Source: Sinomicrobium pectinilyticum
GTDB taxonomy: Bacteria > Bacteroidota > Bacteroidia > Flavobacteriales > Flavobacteriaceae
Direction of reading: 5' to 3'
DNA: 64,000 nucleotides
Assembly (NCBI RefSeq): GCF_003725735.1
Contig: NZ_RJTM01000013.1
Span: 62,001-126,000, forward strand
In this document: positions 26,797 through 35,303 of the stretch, in pieces
Layout: each line of letters opens with the position of its first letter
How positions within the stretch are numbered: position 1 is the first letter of the stretch
Made by a program: the position numbers and the translations under genes
The notes under the pieces: generated by a model
What the model was told of the DNA's origin: nothing
Databases searched by the model: none
Seen by the model: the letters and a program-made list of their open reading frames with translations, nothing else

Positions 26797-28212
26797 ATGA
26801 GCTTTATTGATATTGTTATTTTCGTTGCCTACATCATAGGAGTGATGATTGTGGGGTGGTATTACTATCTCAAAAATGAAAATAATGAAGACTATTACGT
26901 TGGCGGACGTAATATGAGCAGTACCCATGTAGGACTTTCGGTGGTAGCCACAGATGTAGGTGGGGGGTTTTCCATCGGCCTGGGAGGTCTGGGGTTTGTA
27001 ATGGGGATATCCGGCTCATGGATGCTCTTTACCGGCCTGGTGGGAGCATGGCTGGCAGCAGTATTTCTCATTCCGAAAGTGATAAAAATGGGGCACCTGT
27101 ACAAACTGCTGACCTTCCCCCAGTTATTAAAGCGGTTCTATGGTAAAAATGTAGCTTTACTGGCCGGGTTGATCTCTTTCGTAGGTTATCTCGGTTTTAC
27201 CTCCTCGCAACTTTTGGCGGGGGCCAAGCTGGCTACCGGAACATTTCCGGCTTTAAGCATGGAGAATGCGCTTATAACTATGGGCGCGGTTGCCGTGGCC
27301 TATACTGTGGCCGGAGGTATAAAAGCAGTTATTTATACCGATACTTTTCAATGGATGCTCCTTATGGGAGGGCTGATATGTATAGGAATACCCATGGCCT
27401 GCATAAAACTGGGAGGGATATCCGCGATACGCGAAAGTTTACCGGACGCGTTTTTCAGTTTTTCCAACCTGAGCTGGGTCCAGTTTGTCAATTGGCTGGT
27501 AACTATTGTACCGATCTGGTTTATAGGGATGACCCTGTACCAACGGATATTTTCCTGTAAAGATGAACAGACAGCCAAAAAAGCCTGGTATATTGCCGGT
27601 TTGTTCGAGTATCCTGTAATGGCATTTATGGGAGTATTGCTCGGTCTCTTTGCACGGGTAGCGGCAGATGCGGGAATGTTCGCCGCATTCGATTATGCTA
27701 CGGGAGAAGCCATGGCAGAAAGCGATCCGGAAATGGGCTTGCCGCTGCTTTTGCGTTCCATTTTGCCCGTAGGGCTGACAGGGTTGATGATGTCTGCCTA
27801 TTTTTCGGCAATAATGTCCACGGCAGACAGTTGCCTGATGGCAGCTTCGGGAAATTTCGTCACCGATATCCTGGGACTGAAAAGTACCGACAGGAAAGCG
27901 ATCCGGATATCGCAGGTTACCACTCTTGTCATTGGTGTCCTTGCTATCCTTATTGCGTCGCAGATGCAAAATGTACTTACCCTGATGCTGAAATCTTATG
28001 CCTTTATGGTGTCGGGGCTTTTTGTTCCGGTTCTCGGAATGTTGTTTGCGCGAAACCCAAAACCTTCCGCTGCCCTTGTTTCCATGCTGGTAGGTGGGGG
28101 CAGTACGCTGATTTTTAGTATATTTACTTTTCCTGTCCCTTTTGGTTTTGATCCGATCATTATAGTGATTTTATCCTCCGGGTTGGTGTTCCTGGCAATT
28201 AACCGTGCATAA
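26797..28212 (+). CDS. Sodium:solute symporter (SSS family)
   Basis: A 471-residue inner-membrane protein with about 13 hydrophobic helices and the SSS signatures VGGRNMSSTHVGLSVVATDVGGG near the N-terminus and SAYFSAIMSTADSCLMAASGNFVTDI later. The family includes PutP and PanF, so Na+-coupled uptake of an amino acid or organic acid is expected. It starts 3 bp after the GNAT stop and ends 3 bp before the racemase start. The context suggests a basic or D-amino acid as substrate; this is not proven by the sequence. Confidence 0.9.
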   Translation: MSFIDIVIFVAYIIGVMIVGWYYYLKNENNEDYYVGGRNMSSTHVGLSVVATDVGGGFSIGLGGLGFVMGISGSWMLFTGLVGAWLAAVFLIPKVIKMGHLYKLLTFPQLLKRFYGKNVALLAGLISFVGYLGFTSSQLLAGAKLATGTFPALSMENALITMGAVAVAYTVAGGIKAVIYTDTFQWMLLMGGLICIGIPMACIKLGGISAIRESLPDAFFSFSNLSWVQFVNWLVTIVPIWFIGMTLYQRIFSCKDEQTAKKAWYIAGLFEYPVMAFMGVLLGLFARVAADAGMFAAFDYATGEAMAESDPEMGLPLLLRSILPVGLTGLMMSAYFSAIMSTADSCLMAASGNFVTDILGLKSTDRKAIRISQVTTLVIGVLAILIASQMQNVLTLMLKSYAFMVSGLFVPVLGMLFARNPKPSAALVSMLVGGGSTLIFSIFTFPVPFGFDPIIIVILSSGLVFLAINRA

Positions 28213-28215
28213 AAT

Positions 28216-29286
28216 ATGGCATATCTCAAATTAAATACACGTGCTCTGAAACATAATTACCTGTTCCTGAAAAATCTTTTCGGAAGCCATAAAAAAGACT
28301 GGGGGGTAGTTACCAAACTGTTGTGCGGTAACAAGCTTTTCCTGAAAGAAGTTATAGGACTTCATCCCGACTGTATCTTCGATTCCCGCCTCAGCAACCT
28401 GGCCATGGTGAAAAAAATCAGCCTGGAAATTAAGACCGGATATATAAAACCACCGCCAACACGCAGTATAGAAGAGTTGATAGAAGTAGCGGATATAAGT
28501 TTCAATACCCAGTTTGAAACCATAGAGATGATAAACCGTTATGCAGAAAAGGCAGGTAAAGTCCACCAGATCGTTATAATGATAGAAATGGGCGACCTTC
28601 GCGAAGGAGTGATGAGAGAGAATTTCGTAGATTTTTATGCGAGAGTGTTCGAGTTGAAGGCGGTGGAGGTAATGGGGATCGGTGCCAACCTGAATTGCCT
28701 GAACGGTATTATGCCCTCACATGACAAACTCATCCAGTTGAGCCTGTATGAACAGATCATAGAGGCCAAGTTCAATAAAAAAATTCCTTGGGTATCGCTG
28801 GGAACTTCGGTGACCTTGCCCCTGTTACTGAAAAACCTCGTGCCGGAGGGCGTTAATCACTTCCGGATTGGGGAAACCCTGTTTTTCGGTAACGATTTGT
28901 TTGAGGATTCTCCCATGGAAGGCATGAAACAGGATGTTTTTATGTTGTATGCGGAAGTGCTGGAAGTCATGGAAAAACCGATCAATCCCACCGGGTATGT
29001 GGGTTCCAATGTAGCCGGGGAAATTCCGATTTTTGAGATAGAAGATTATTCGGAGACCAGTATACGGATTTTAGTAGACATCGGTATACTCGACATCGAA
29101 ATAAAAAATATAAAACCTCTTTATGAAGAATATCGTCTCGAAGGGGGAAGCTCCGATATGATAGTTCTGGATGTAGGTAAAAACAACCACAACATCAGGG
29201 TAGGCGATATGATCCCCTTTCACATTAATTACATGGGGGCTTTGCGCCTTCTCAATTCGAAATATATAGAAAAGCGTCTGGGGTAA
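28216..29286 (+). CDS. PLP-dependent amino-acid racemase, ornithine-racemase/YhfX-like
   Basis: A 356-residue fold-type III enzyme. The Schiff-base Lys lies in WGVVTKLLCGN (about K34). The barrel continues with IVIMIEMGDLREG and FRIGETLFFGND, features of the ornithine racemase/YhfX branch rather than of classic Alr. It starts 3 bp after the symporter, so the two proteins probably serve one pathway, taking up an amino acid and interconverting its D and L forms. The nearby siderophore operon uses a basic amino acid, but any link is speculative. A strong bidirectional hairpin follows. Confidence 0.85.
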   Translation: MAYLKLNTRALKHNYLFLKNLFGSHKKDWGVVTKLLCGNKLFLKEVIGLHPDCIFDSRLSNLAMVKKISLEIKTGYIKPPPTRSIEELIEVADISFNTQFETIEMINRYAEKAGKVHQIVIMIEMGDLREGVMRENFVDFYARVFELKAVEVMGIGANLNCLNGIMPSHDKLIQLSLYEQIIEAKFNKKIPWVSLGTSVTLPLLLKNLVPEGVNHFRIGETLFFGNDLFEDSPMEGMKQDVFMLYAEVLEVMEKPINPTGYVGSNVAGEIPIFEIEDYSETSIRILVDIGILDIEIKNIKPLYEEYRLEGGSSDMIVLDVGKNNHNIRVGDMIPFHINYMGALRLLNSKYIEKRLG

Positions 29287-29309
29287 CCAGCGGTACAAAT
29301 CCCGGAATT

Positions 29310-29361
29310 TTAGCCCGTTGTGCATTTGGAATGGCATTTCCCAACATGCACAACGGGTTAA
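29310..29361. terminator. Bidirectional terminator between racemase and repressor genes
   Basis: Arms 29310-29324 and 29347-29361 pair over 15 bp with one G-U and a 22-nt loop. The position between convergent genes that end 24 bp and 3 bp away fits shared termination. Confidence 0.75.
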
Positions 29362-29363
29362 TT

Positions 29364-30077
29364 TTACGGAGCGGGTACTCCTTCACCATTTTGCTCTTCT
29401 ATGAAGTCGAGGGAAAATACCGATGTTACTTTCCACAACTCTACAATCTCATCGGTTGCCATCCGCATTTGAGGGGAGATCACTTTTTTGTCATTGACGA
29501 GATGCAAAAAGCCGGGAAGGGCCGGATCGGATTCCACCCGGTTGATAAAAATTCCCTTGACCTTACTTATCAGCACGTAAATATGTCCGCTGATAATAGA
29601 ATTTATATTTTTCACGTATTCTCCTACCACAAAGTCCCCGTCCTCCAGCTTCGGGGACATGCCGGAACCGACCATCTGGAAGGCCCGGAGATTTTTTCCC
29701 GAAATAAACGGGAAGTCAAATCTCGGAAGCGAATTGATGAAAAGCGGGTCTTTCAGGTTGGCAACATACGGATAATATACTTCCCTGGGGACCACAAGAA
29801 AGCCCCTTTTGGTATTGGGCTCCGAAAGAGAAAGCGCTTTTTGGCTGAAAAACAGCTTGTTTATATCCAGGCGGTAATTATAACATGCAGTGAGTACTTT
29901 TTTATAATCCAGGGTATTCCTCTTTTTCCAGGTGGAAAGCGTATTGGGTTTTATACCGAGGATATCCGAAAGTTCAACATCGGTCCGGATTCCGATGTGC
30001 TCCTTGAGCCTTTGTAACAAAGCCGTAGTCTCCGTGAGGATCTTTGCGCTATTTTCTGGCATTAAAACAGTATTCAT
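29364..30077 (-). CDS. CI-like repressor with a degenerate S24 (LexA-type) domain
   Basis: A 237-residue regulator. Residues about 15-75 are a CI/XRE-type helix-turn-helix (ELSDILGIKPNTLSTWKKRN). Residues about 125-225 are an S24 peptidase-like dimerisation domain. The usual GDSM catalytic motif reads GSGM here (Gly139 where Ser is expected), and the strand that normally carries the catalytic Lys reads IFINRV (Asn179). It is therefore probably a repressor that cannot cleave itself and responds to another signal. No phage genes are nearby. A TGAC-type near-palindrome sits 56 bp upstream and may be an autoregulatory site. Confidence 0.85.
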   Translation of the reverse strand: MNTVLMPENSAKILTETTALLQRLKEHIGIRTDVELSDILGIKPNTLSTWKKRNTLDYKKVLTACYNYRLDINKLFFSQKALSLSEPNTKRGFLVVPREVYYPYVANLKDPLFINSLPRFDFPFISGKNLRAFQMVGSGMSPKLEDGDFVVGEYVKNINSIISGHIYVLISKVKGIFINRVESDPALPGFLHLVNDKKVISPQMRMATDEIVELWKVTSVFSLDFIEEQNGEGVPAP

Positions 30078-30132
30078 GGGGTAGAAGTTTGGTTAACTGC
30101 CATTCACAGGAATGTATAAATAATCCGTGAAA

Positions 30133-30144
30133 TGACGTATGTCA
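30133..30144. promoter_or_regulatory. Near-palindrome upstream of the CI-like repressor
   Basis: TGACGTATGTCA has TGAC/GTCA half-sites and 10 of 12 symmetric positions. It lies between the retropepsin and repressor genes, where an autoregulatory operator would be expected. The evidence is position and symmetry only. Confidence 0.25.
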
Positions 30145-30224
30145 GTTGTTTGGTACTTGGAAACGTACAGTAAGTAAGGGGCAATTCAAAGATAACTATT
30201 TTTTGCTATTTGTCTGTCCGGTTG

Positions 30225-30680
30225 TTATATACCACTTCGGTTACTCTTGAGATAGACACATTTTTTACCGTAATCTATGATCGCTCTGGCCTTTTTCAGG
30301 ATGTCTGCTCCGATAATGCCGTGTACGGGCAGAGAGTCGTGTTGTATCAGCGCTTCGTTGACATGAGAGAGGTTGAACAGAACAAGTTTTACCTTGTCCC
30401 TGTTCCACGGGCCTATAGAAAGAGTGTTCCGTTTGGACATCCGTGTATCCATGTTGTTAGCCCCCGCCCCGGCAGCTTTTACCTGCGAATCTTCCGTGTT
30501 TAAGTTAAAATGTTCGGCACAATCCACTCCTACACAGGTGCTGGACGCTCCGGTATCCAGTATAAAGCGCCCTTCGATACCATTTATTTTGGCCTGTATC
30601 TCAAAATGGTTCGTATTGGTTAATACCAGTGGAATCTTAACGAACCCTTTTTCGCCGAGGAAAGTCTTTAAACTTTTCAT
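30225..30680 (-). CDS. Retropepsin-like aspartic protease family protein
   Basis: A 151-residue single-domain protein. The catalytic motif ILDTGASSTCV and the flanking hydrophobic strands match clan AA retropepsin-like folds, and HGIIGADILKKARAIIDYG is the conserved second half (GxD[IL]L). No signal peptide or membrane helix is seen, so it is probably cytoplasmic and works as a dimer. It precedes the CI-like repressor on the same strand with a 147-bp gap. The two could form one unit, but the gap holds a possible operator. The natural substrate is unknown. Confidence 0.8.
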   Translation of the reverse strand: MKSLKTFLGEKGFVKIPLVLTNTNHFEIQAKINGIEGRFILDTGASSTCVGVDCAEHFNLNTEDSQVKAAGAGANNMDTRMSKRNTLSIGPWNRDKVKLVLFNLSHVNEALIQHDSLPVHGIIGADILKKARAIIDYGKKCVYLKSNRSGI

Positions 30681-30805
30681 ATGCTGTTTTTCAATTTAAA
30701 GTACGGGGCGATTTATCAAACTTTTTCCGTTTCCCTTTCTGTTACCGGGACCGGTCTTTTTAAAAATATGTGCAAAGATAGCTTTAATGTTTTTATTTTT
30801 GCCCC

Positions 30806-31573
30806 ATGATGGTAACGGATACACATACACATTTATATAGTGAAGCTTATGACGAGGATCGGCATGAGATGATACAACGGGCCCTCGATGCGGATATTAA
30901 ACATTTTTTTGTGCCTGCCATAGACTCTTCATATACGGAGCGAATGCTGCAACTGGAAAAGGATTACCCCGATCATGTTTTCCTGATGGCAGGACTGCAT
31001 CCTACGCATGTAAAGGAGAACTATAAGGAAGAACTGGCGCATGTAGAGCAAATGCTGGATACGCATAAGTTTTATGCGGTAGGGGAAATAGGAATAGACC
31101 TTTATTGGGATAAAAATCACCTTCATTGGCAACAGGAAGCTTTTCGGTATCAGATAAGGCTCGCCAAAAAATACGGAATACCCATTGTTATTCATTGCCG
31201 GGAAGCCTTTGATGAGGTCTTCGCCATTCTGGAAGAAGAAAAGGGAGAGGACCTGTTCGGGATTTTTCATTGCTTTACCGGTAACAGAGAACAGGCCGAA
31301 CGTGCCGTATCTTATAATATGAAACTGGGCATCGGTGGGGTAGTAACCTTTAAAAACGGAAAAATAGACCGTTTTCTGAATGAGATGGATATCAGTAATA
31401 TCGTCCTGGAAACAGATGCCCCTTACCTGGCCCCCGTACCTTATCGCGGCAAACGTAACGAAAGTGCATATATTATTAACGTTCTGCGGAAACTGAGCAA
31501 TATCTACGGGCTTTCCGAAGAAGAGGTCGCGGAAATAACGACAAAAAACGCAAATGAGGTTTTCGGGGTCTGA
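30806..31573 (+). CDS. tatD: TatD family metal-dependent deoxyribonuclease
   Basis: A 255-residue TIM-barrel hydrolase. Metal ligands are visible in TDTHTHLY, GEIGID, VIHCREAF, FHCFTG and ETDAPYLAP. Family members are Mg2+-dependent 3'-5' exonucleases involved in DNA repair and turnover. A second in-frame ATG follows the first directly. A -7-like box TATTTTTG (30794-30801) lies only 4 bp before the start, which could mean a very short or absent leader. It is a single gene, divergent from the retropepsin. Confidence 0.92.
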   Translation: MMVTDTHTHLYSEAYDEDRHEMIQRALDADIKHFFVPAIDSSYTERMLQLEKDYPDHVFLMAGLHPTHVKENYKEELAHVEQMLDTHKFYAVGEIGIDLYWDKNHLHWQQEAFRYQIRLAKKYGIPIVIHCREAFDEVFAILEEEKGEDLFGIFHCFTGNREQAERAVSYNMKLGIGGVVTFKNGKIDRFLNEMDISNIVLETDAPYLAPVPYRGKRNESAYIINVLRKLSNIYGLSEEEVAEITTKNANEVFGV

Positions 31574-31644
31574 AAAAGAAGAGTGTCGGAAAGCCTGATA
31601 CATAAAATTTTAAATATCTCACCGACGGTAAAGTCAATTAATTT

Positions 31645-31674
31645 TTGTTCATTTGCCCGATGTGCTTAAATTTG
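31645..31674 (+). promoter_or_regulatory. Bacteroidota-type promoter upstream of the acyltransferase gene
   Basis: TTG at 31645-31647 and TAAATTTG at 31667-31674 are separated by 19 bp, a full match to the -33/-7 consensus. The predicted leader is about 100 nt. Confidence 0.65.
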
Positions 31675-31777
31675 TTACGAGGTCCCGAACAGTTGTTTGT
31701 CATAAAGCTGATGTTGCTGTGTTTCATTGTCTTGTCGTTGTGAAGGGAATCCTGTTCTGTATTTAAAGAATTAATCA

Positions 31778-32908
31778 TTGGATAGTTATAAAGAAATTCG
31801 TCCTTATCTGGACAGTGAAGTAAATGGAGCTCTTAAAGAGTACAAGGATCATCCTATGATCCGGGCTTTGCTCCATTTTACTTTTCCGGACAAGACGCAG
31901 GAAGAAATAGAAGGAGTGCTGGATTCCTGTCATTCCGTCAACGACTTCCAGGCAAAAGTCATATATCAAAGCGTTCGTAATGTTCTGGAAAAAAGTTCGG
32001 AAGGATTTTTTACTACGGGTTTTGAAAAATTGAAATCCGGGACCTCTTACCTCTTTATATCCAATCACCGCGATATTGTAATGGATACTTCCCTGCTCAA
32101 TGTAGCCCTGATGGAGAACAATCTGGTAATGACTGCATCGGCAATAGGGGATAACCTGGTACACAAGCCGTTTTTATTGGCATTGTCCAAACTGGTCAGG
32201 AATTTCCTCATTCAAAGAGGGCTTTCACCACGGGAAATGCTCGAAAGTTCCAGGAAAGTTTCCGGTTATATAAAACACCTGCTGCAGGAAGAAGGCAGGT
32301 CTGTTTGGATTGCCCAGAGGGAAGGCCGCACAAAAGACGGCAACGACCGTACACAACAGGGAGTGTTGAAGATGCTGGCGCTGGCCAGTGATGAAAAGGA
32401 GATCATGGACTATTTTAAAAAATTGCGTATTGCCCCCGTTTCCATCTCCTATGAATACGATCCTACCGACCTTTTGAAAATGCCGGAGCTTCTGGCAAGG
32501 CATTACGACATGGAATACGTAAAGACCAGTAACGAGGATTTTAATTCCATACTCAAAGGTGCGCTGGGGCAAAAGAAACGCATTTGTATAAATGTAGGGG
32601 ATGTACTGGATGCAGAACTGGATGAGATACGCAACAGCGGTGAGCCCGTAAACAGGCAATTTCAGATGCTTGCAGACCGTATTGACAAGCAGATCCACAA
32701 AAACTACCGGCTGTGGCCTACCAATTACCTCGCCTATGACCTGCTGCATGGTACCGGAACGTTTGCGGATAAATATAACGAAAAAGAGAAACGGCAGTTT
32801 GAAAGAAGACTGGAGAGGAGAGTGGGCAAGGAAAATGAAGTCGCCAGAAAGAATTTCCTTTCCATGTATGCCAATCCCGTGGTAAACCGGATGGAACACG
32901 ACCGGTAA
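31778..32908 (+). CDS. 1-acyl-glycerol-3-phosphate acyltransferase family protein (PlsC-like)
   Basis: A 376-residue protein that begins with TTG. No ATG lies near, and the segment SYKEIRPYLDSEVN right after the TTG looks like a genuine N-terminus. The acyltransferase core has ISNHRDIVMD in place of the usual NHxxxxD block and IAQREGRTKDG as the EG-type motif III. Such proteins acylate a glycerol-phosphate or related lipid acceptor at the inner membrane. The altered spacing of the first motif marks a separate branch, so the acceptor is uncertain. It is followed by a short reading frame and L-asparaginase. Confidence 0.8.
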   Translation: MDSYKEIRPYLDSEVNGALKEYKDHPMIRALLHFTFPDKTQEEIEGVLDSCHSVNDFQAKVIYQSVRNVLEKSSEGFFTTGFEKLKSGTSYLFISNHRDIVMDTSLLNVALMENNLVMTASAIGDNLVHKPFLLALSKLVRNFLIQRGLSPREMLESSRKVSGYIKHLLQEEGRSVWIAQREGRTKDGNDRTQQGVLKMLALASDEKEIMDYFKKLRIAPVSISYEYDPTDLLKMPELLARHYDMEYVKTSNEDFNSILKGALGQKKRICINVGDVLDAELDEIRNSGEPVNRQFQMLADRIDKQIHKNYRLWPTNYLAYDLLHGTGTFADKYNEKEKRQFERRLERRVGKENEVARKNFLSMYANPVVNRMEHDR

Positions 32909-32927
32909 AGCACAGGTATCACAGACA

Positions 32928-33053
32928 ATGAAATATTTGGCAGAAAAGAGCGTTACCTCTTATATGTATGAAGCAGGGCCGTTTGATTTTACACAAGATA
33001 TTATAGAAACAGAGTTTACAAAACAGTTTTTCGGTTATGGGGAAAAGATCTGA
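32928..33053 (+). CDS. Possible small protein overlapping the asparaginase start
   Basis: A 41-codon frame from ATG to TGA fills the gap between the acyltransferase and asparaginase genes. It begins 20 bp after the former and overlaps the latter by 17 bp. The product is mixed polar/aromatic (ends FFGYGEKI) with no membrane segment. The layout resembles a translationally coupled leader or small protein. No family is recognised and it may be a chance frame. Confidence 0.35.
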   Translation: MKYLAEKSVTSYMYEAGPFDFTQDIIETEFTKQFFGYGEKI

Positions 33054-34065
33054 TATACTCCTGATATATACGGGTGGTACCATCGGAATGATAAAAGATT
33101 ATGAAACCGGAGCGTTACGGGCCTTTAACTTCGATAAACTGTTAAAAAGAATTCCCGAACTTTCGCATCTGGACTGTAATATAAAAACGGTATCGTTTGA
33201 TGATCCTATAGATTCATCCAATATGAATCCGGAATACTGGATATTGATAGCCGGGATAATAGAGGACAATTACGATGCTTTTGACGGCTTTGTGGTATTG
33301 CATGGCAGCGATACGATGAGCTATACCGGGGCGGCATTGAGCTTTATGCTGGAAAATCTGACCAAACCGGTTATTCTCACCGGCTCGCAATTACCTATCG
33401 GGGATTTGCGTACCGATGCCAAGGAGAATCTTATAACGTCCATACAAATAGCTGCGCTGAGGGAAAAGGGAAAACCGAAAGTGGCCGAGGTATGCCTGTA
33501 TTTCGAGTACAAACTGTATAGGGCCAACCGCACAACGAAAATAAATGCGGAGCATTTTGAGGCATTTGCATCACTGAATTATCCGCCTCTTGCGGAAAGC
33601 GGGGTGCATCTGAAGATTAATGATGAGCACCTTTTGGTGCCAAACAGAAGAAAAAAATTCCAGGTACATAAAGAACTGGACAACAATATAGCGGTAATAA
33701 GGCTTTTTCCGGGAATAAACGAAGCCGTACTTTCGGGGATATTTGAGACTCCGGGGCTGAAAGCGGTTATAGTCGAAACGTATGGAGCCGGTAATGCCCC
33801 GACGGAAGAATGGTTCCGGGTTTTAGTGGAAAAAGCAGTAAAAAAAGGGATATTTGTAGTCAATGTGACACAATGTTCGGGAGGAAGTGTGCTGATGGGG
33901 AAGTACGAGACCAGTACGCACCTTCGGAAAATGGGTGTTATCAACGGAAAAAATATCACCACAGAGGCCGCGATTGCTAAGCTCATGTACCTTTTGGGAT
34001 GTAAAATCAACAAAAAAGCATTTAAAACTGTGTTCGAAACACCCTTGAGGGGCGAATTACATTAA
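33037..34065 (+). CDS. ansA: Type I L-asparaginase
   Basis: A 342-residue cytoplasmic asparaginase without a signal peptide. Both catalytic threonine regions are seen: YTGGTIGM near the N-terminus and VVLHGSDTMSYT around residue 90. The Lys of the second triad lies in LRTDAKEN. Length and sequence fit the cytoplasmic type I enzymes, which hydrolyse asparagine to aspartate and ammonia. The start overlaps a possible short upstream frame. asnS, the other asparagine-related gene in the window, is 7 kb away and not linked. Confidence 0.93.
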   Translation: MGKRSDILLIYTGGTIGMIKDYETGALRAFNFDKLLKRIPELSHLDCNIKTVSFDDPIDSSNMNPEYWILIAGIIEDNYDAFDGFVVLHGSDTMSYTGAALSFMLENLTKPVILTGSQLPIGDLRTDAKENLITSIQIAALREKGKPKVAEVCLYFEYKLYRANRTTKINAEHFEAFASLNYPPLAESGVHLKINDEHLLVPNRRKKFQVHKELDNNIAVIRLFPGINEAVLSGIFETPGLKAVIVETYGAGNAPTEEWFRVLVEKAVKKGIFVVNVTQCSGGSVLMGKYETSTHLRKMGVINGKNITTEAAIAKLMYLLGCKINKKAFKTVFETPLRGELH

Positions 34066-34151
34066 AAATAACAAGATAAATTTTATCAACTAAAAAAAAA
34101 TTCGTTATTTGGCACCCCGAAGAAAATCATAGAAGCAGTTCTTCAAAATAT

Positions 34152-34239
34152 AGAGAGGTGGCCGAGTGGTCGAAGGCGCACGCCTGGAAAGTGTGTATAC
34201 GTCACAAGCGTATCGAGGGTTCGAATCCCTTCCTCTCTG
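34152..34239 (+). tRNA. tRNA-Ser (anticodon GGA)
   Basis: An 88-nt class II tRNA. The acceptor stem AGAGAGG/CCTCTCT, anticodon stem CACGC/GTGTG with loop CTGGAAA, a long variable arm and a GGTTCGAATCC T-arm are all present. The discriminator is G, as in tRNA-Ser, and the CCA end is not encoded. It reads UCC and UCU codons. A 7-bp hairpin follows at 34248-34270 but has no T-run. No integrase or repeated tRNA end is seen nearby. Confidence 0.96.
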
Positions 34240-34477
34240 CAAGTTTGACAAGCGAAATTAGCCCGCTTGTATTACAAAAAAAACGGCAAATATGTCTTTG
34301 AAAAAAATATAATTGCCGAAACCGTTACAAAGTTCTTAAAAAAACTATTAGTTTTCCGGTAACGGAACTCGGAAGGATGGAATCGGAAGAGTTTCTCCTT
34401 CTTTGTTACAAATTCATTAATTGTAAAAATTTTATATCTTTAACCCTATTAACTAACAAAATTTAAGTTTAGAAGAA

Positions 34478-35284
34478 ATGAAAAGATTATTCTCTGTTCT
34501 GGCTGTTGCCGGATTGATGGCTCTTAACGCAACAACGGCAGAAGCGAAGGATCTTGCTCCTGTTGTGTCTGAAAATATTTCAGAAATAGTTGCTCCCGTA
34601 GACGACGCTGCTGCTTTCGTCCAAGACGATGCTGTTGCTACAAGTGAAGATAGCAAACCTTTTCATCAGGTATTGAAAGAATATTTTATAAAAGGTGGTG
34701 CCGGATTTATGGGAATCGTGTTGCTGTGTTTGATTCTCGGACTTGCAGTTGCAATTGAAAGGATTATTTTCCTTAACCTTTCTACTACCAATACCAGAAA
34801 GCTTACTTCCAGAGTAGAAGATGCGCTGGCTTCAGGTGGGGTAGAAGCTGCAAAAGAAGTATGCAGAAACACAAAAGGTCCTGTTGCCTCTATATTTTAC
34901 CAGGGGCTGGAAAGAGCTGATGAAGGAGCGGAAGCTGCTGAAAAAGCTGTTGTGGCTTACGGTGGTGTACAGATGGGACAGTTGGAAAAGAACGTATCTT
35001 GGGTTTCTTTATTTATCGCGGTGGCCCCGATGCTCGGGTTCATGGGTACGGTAATCGGTATGATCCAGGCGTTTGATAAAATTAGTGCAGCCGGCGGACT
35101 GGACGCATCTTTGATTGCTGCAGATATCCAGGTGGCATTATTGACTACGGTATTTGGTCTTATTGTGGCAATTATCCTGCAAATATTTTACAACTACATC
35201 ATTGCTAAAATCGATAGTATAGTGAACGACATGGAAGAAGCTTCCATTACACTGATCGATTTGTTGGTAGCCCACAAAAAGTAA
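34478..35284 (+). CDS. exbB: MotA/TolQ/ExbB family proton channel protein
   Basis: A 268-residue inner-membrane protein. It starts with a Sec-type signal (MKRLFSVLAVAGLMALNATTAEA) and an acidic, Ala/Val-rich linker before the first helix (about residue 75). The conserved channel part is WVSLFIAVAPMLGFMGTVIGMIQAF and ADIQVALLTTVFGLIVAI. It presumably forms the pentameric motor that uses proton flow, with the two ExbD proteins downstream, to energise outer-membrane transport. It is the first gene of a four-gene operon with gaps of 19, 2 and 10 bp. The cleavable signal is seen in many Bacteroidota ExbB proteins. Confidence 0.9.
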   Translation: MKRLFSVLAVAGLMALNATTAEAKDLAPVVSENISEIVAPVDDAAAFVQDDAVATSEDSKPFHQVLKEYFIKGGAGFMGIVLLCLILGLAVAIERIIFLNLSTTNTRKLTSRVEDALASGGVEAAKEVCRNTKGPVASIFYQGLERADEGAEAAEKAVVAYGGVQMGQLEKNVSWVSLFIAVAPMLGFMGTVIGMIQAFDKISAAGGLDASLIAADIQVALLTTVFGLIVAIILQIFYNYIIAKIDSIVNDMEEASITLIDLLVAHKK

Positions 35285-35303
35285 AACGGATTAAAAAGTA
35301 GTT

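Noticed and set aside
29364-30680. Prophage remnant suggested by the CI-like repressor
   Set aside because: No integrase, structural or lysis genes are nearby, and neighbours on both sides are ordinary chromosomal genes.
31662-31743. A 27-codon frame before the acyltransferase gene
   Set aside because: It overlaps the predicted -7 box, so it would not be fully transcribed from that promoter, and it shows no conserved feature.
34152-34270. tRNA-Ser as an integration site for a genomic island
   Set aside because: No integrase and no second copy of the tRNA 3' end were seen; the downstream genes form a core ExbB/ExbD operon.
34248-34270. Terminator directly after tRNA-Ser
   Set aside because: The 7-bp stem is followed by ATTACAAAAA rather than a T-run on the transcribed strand.
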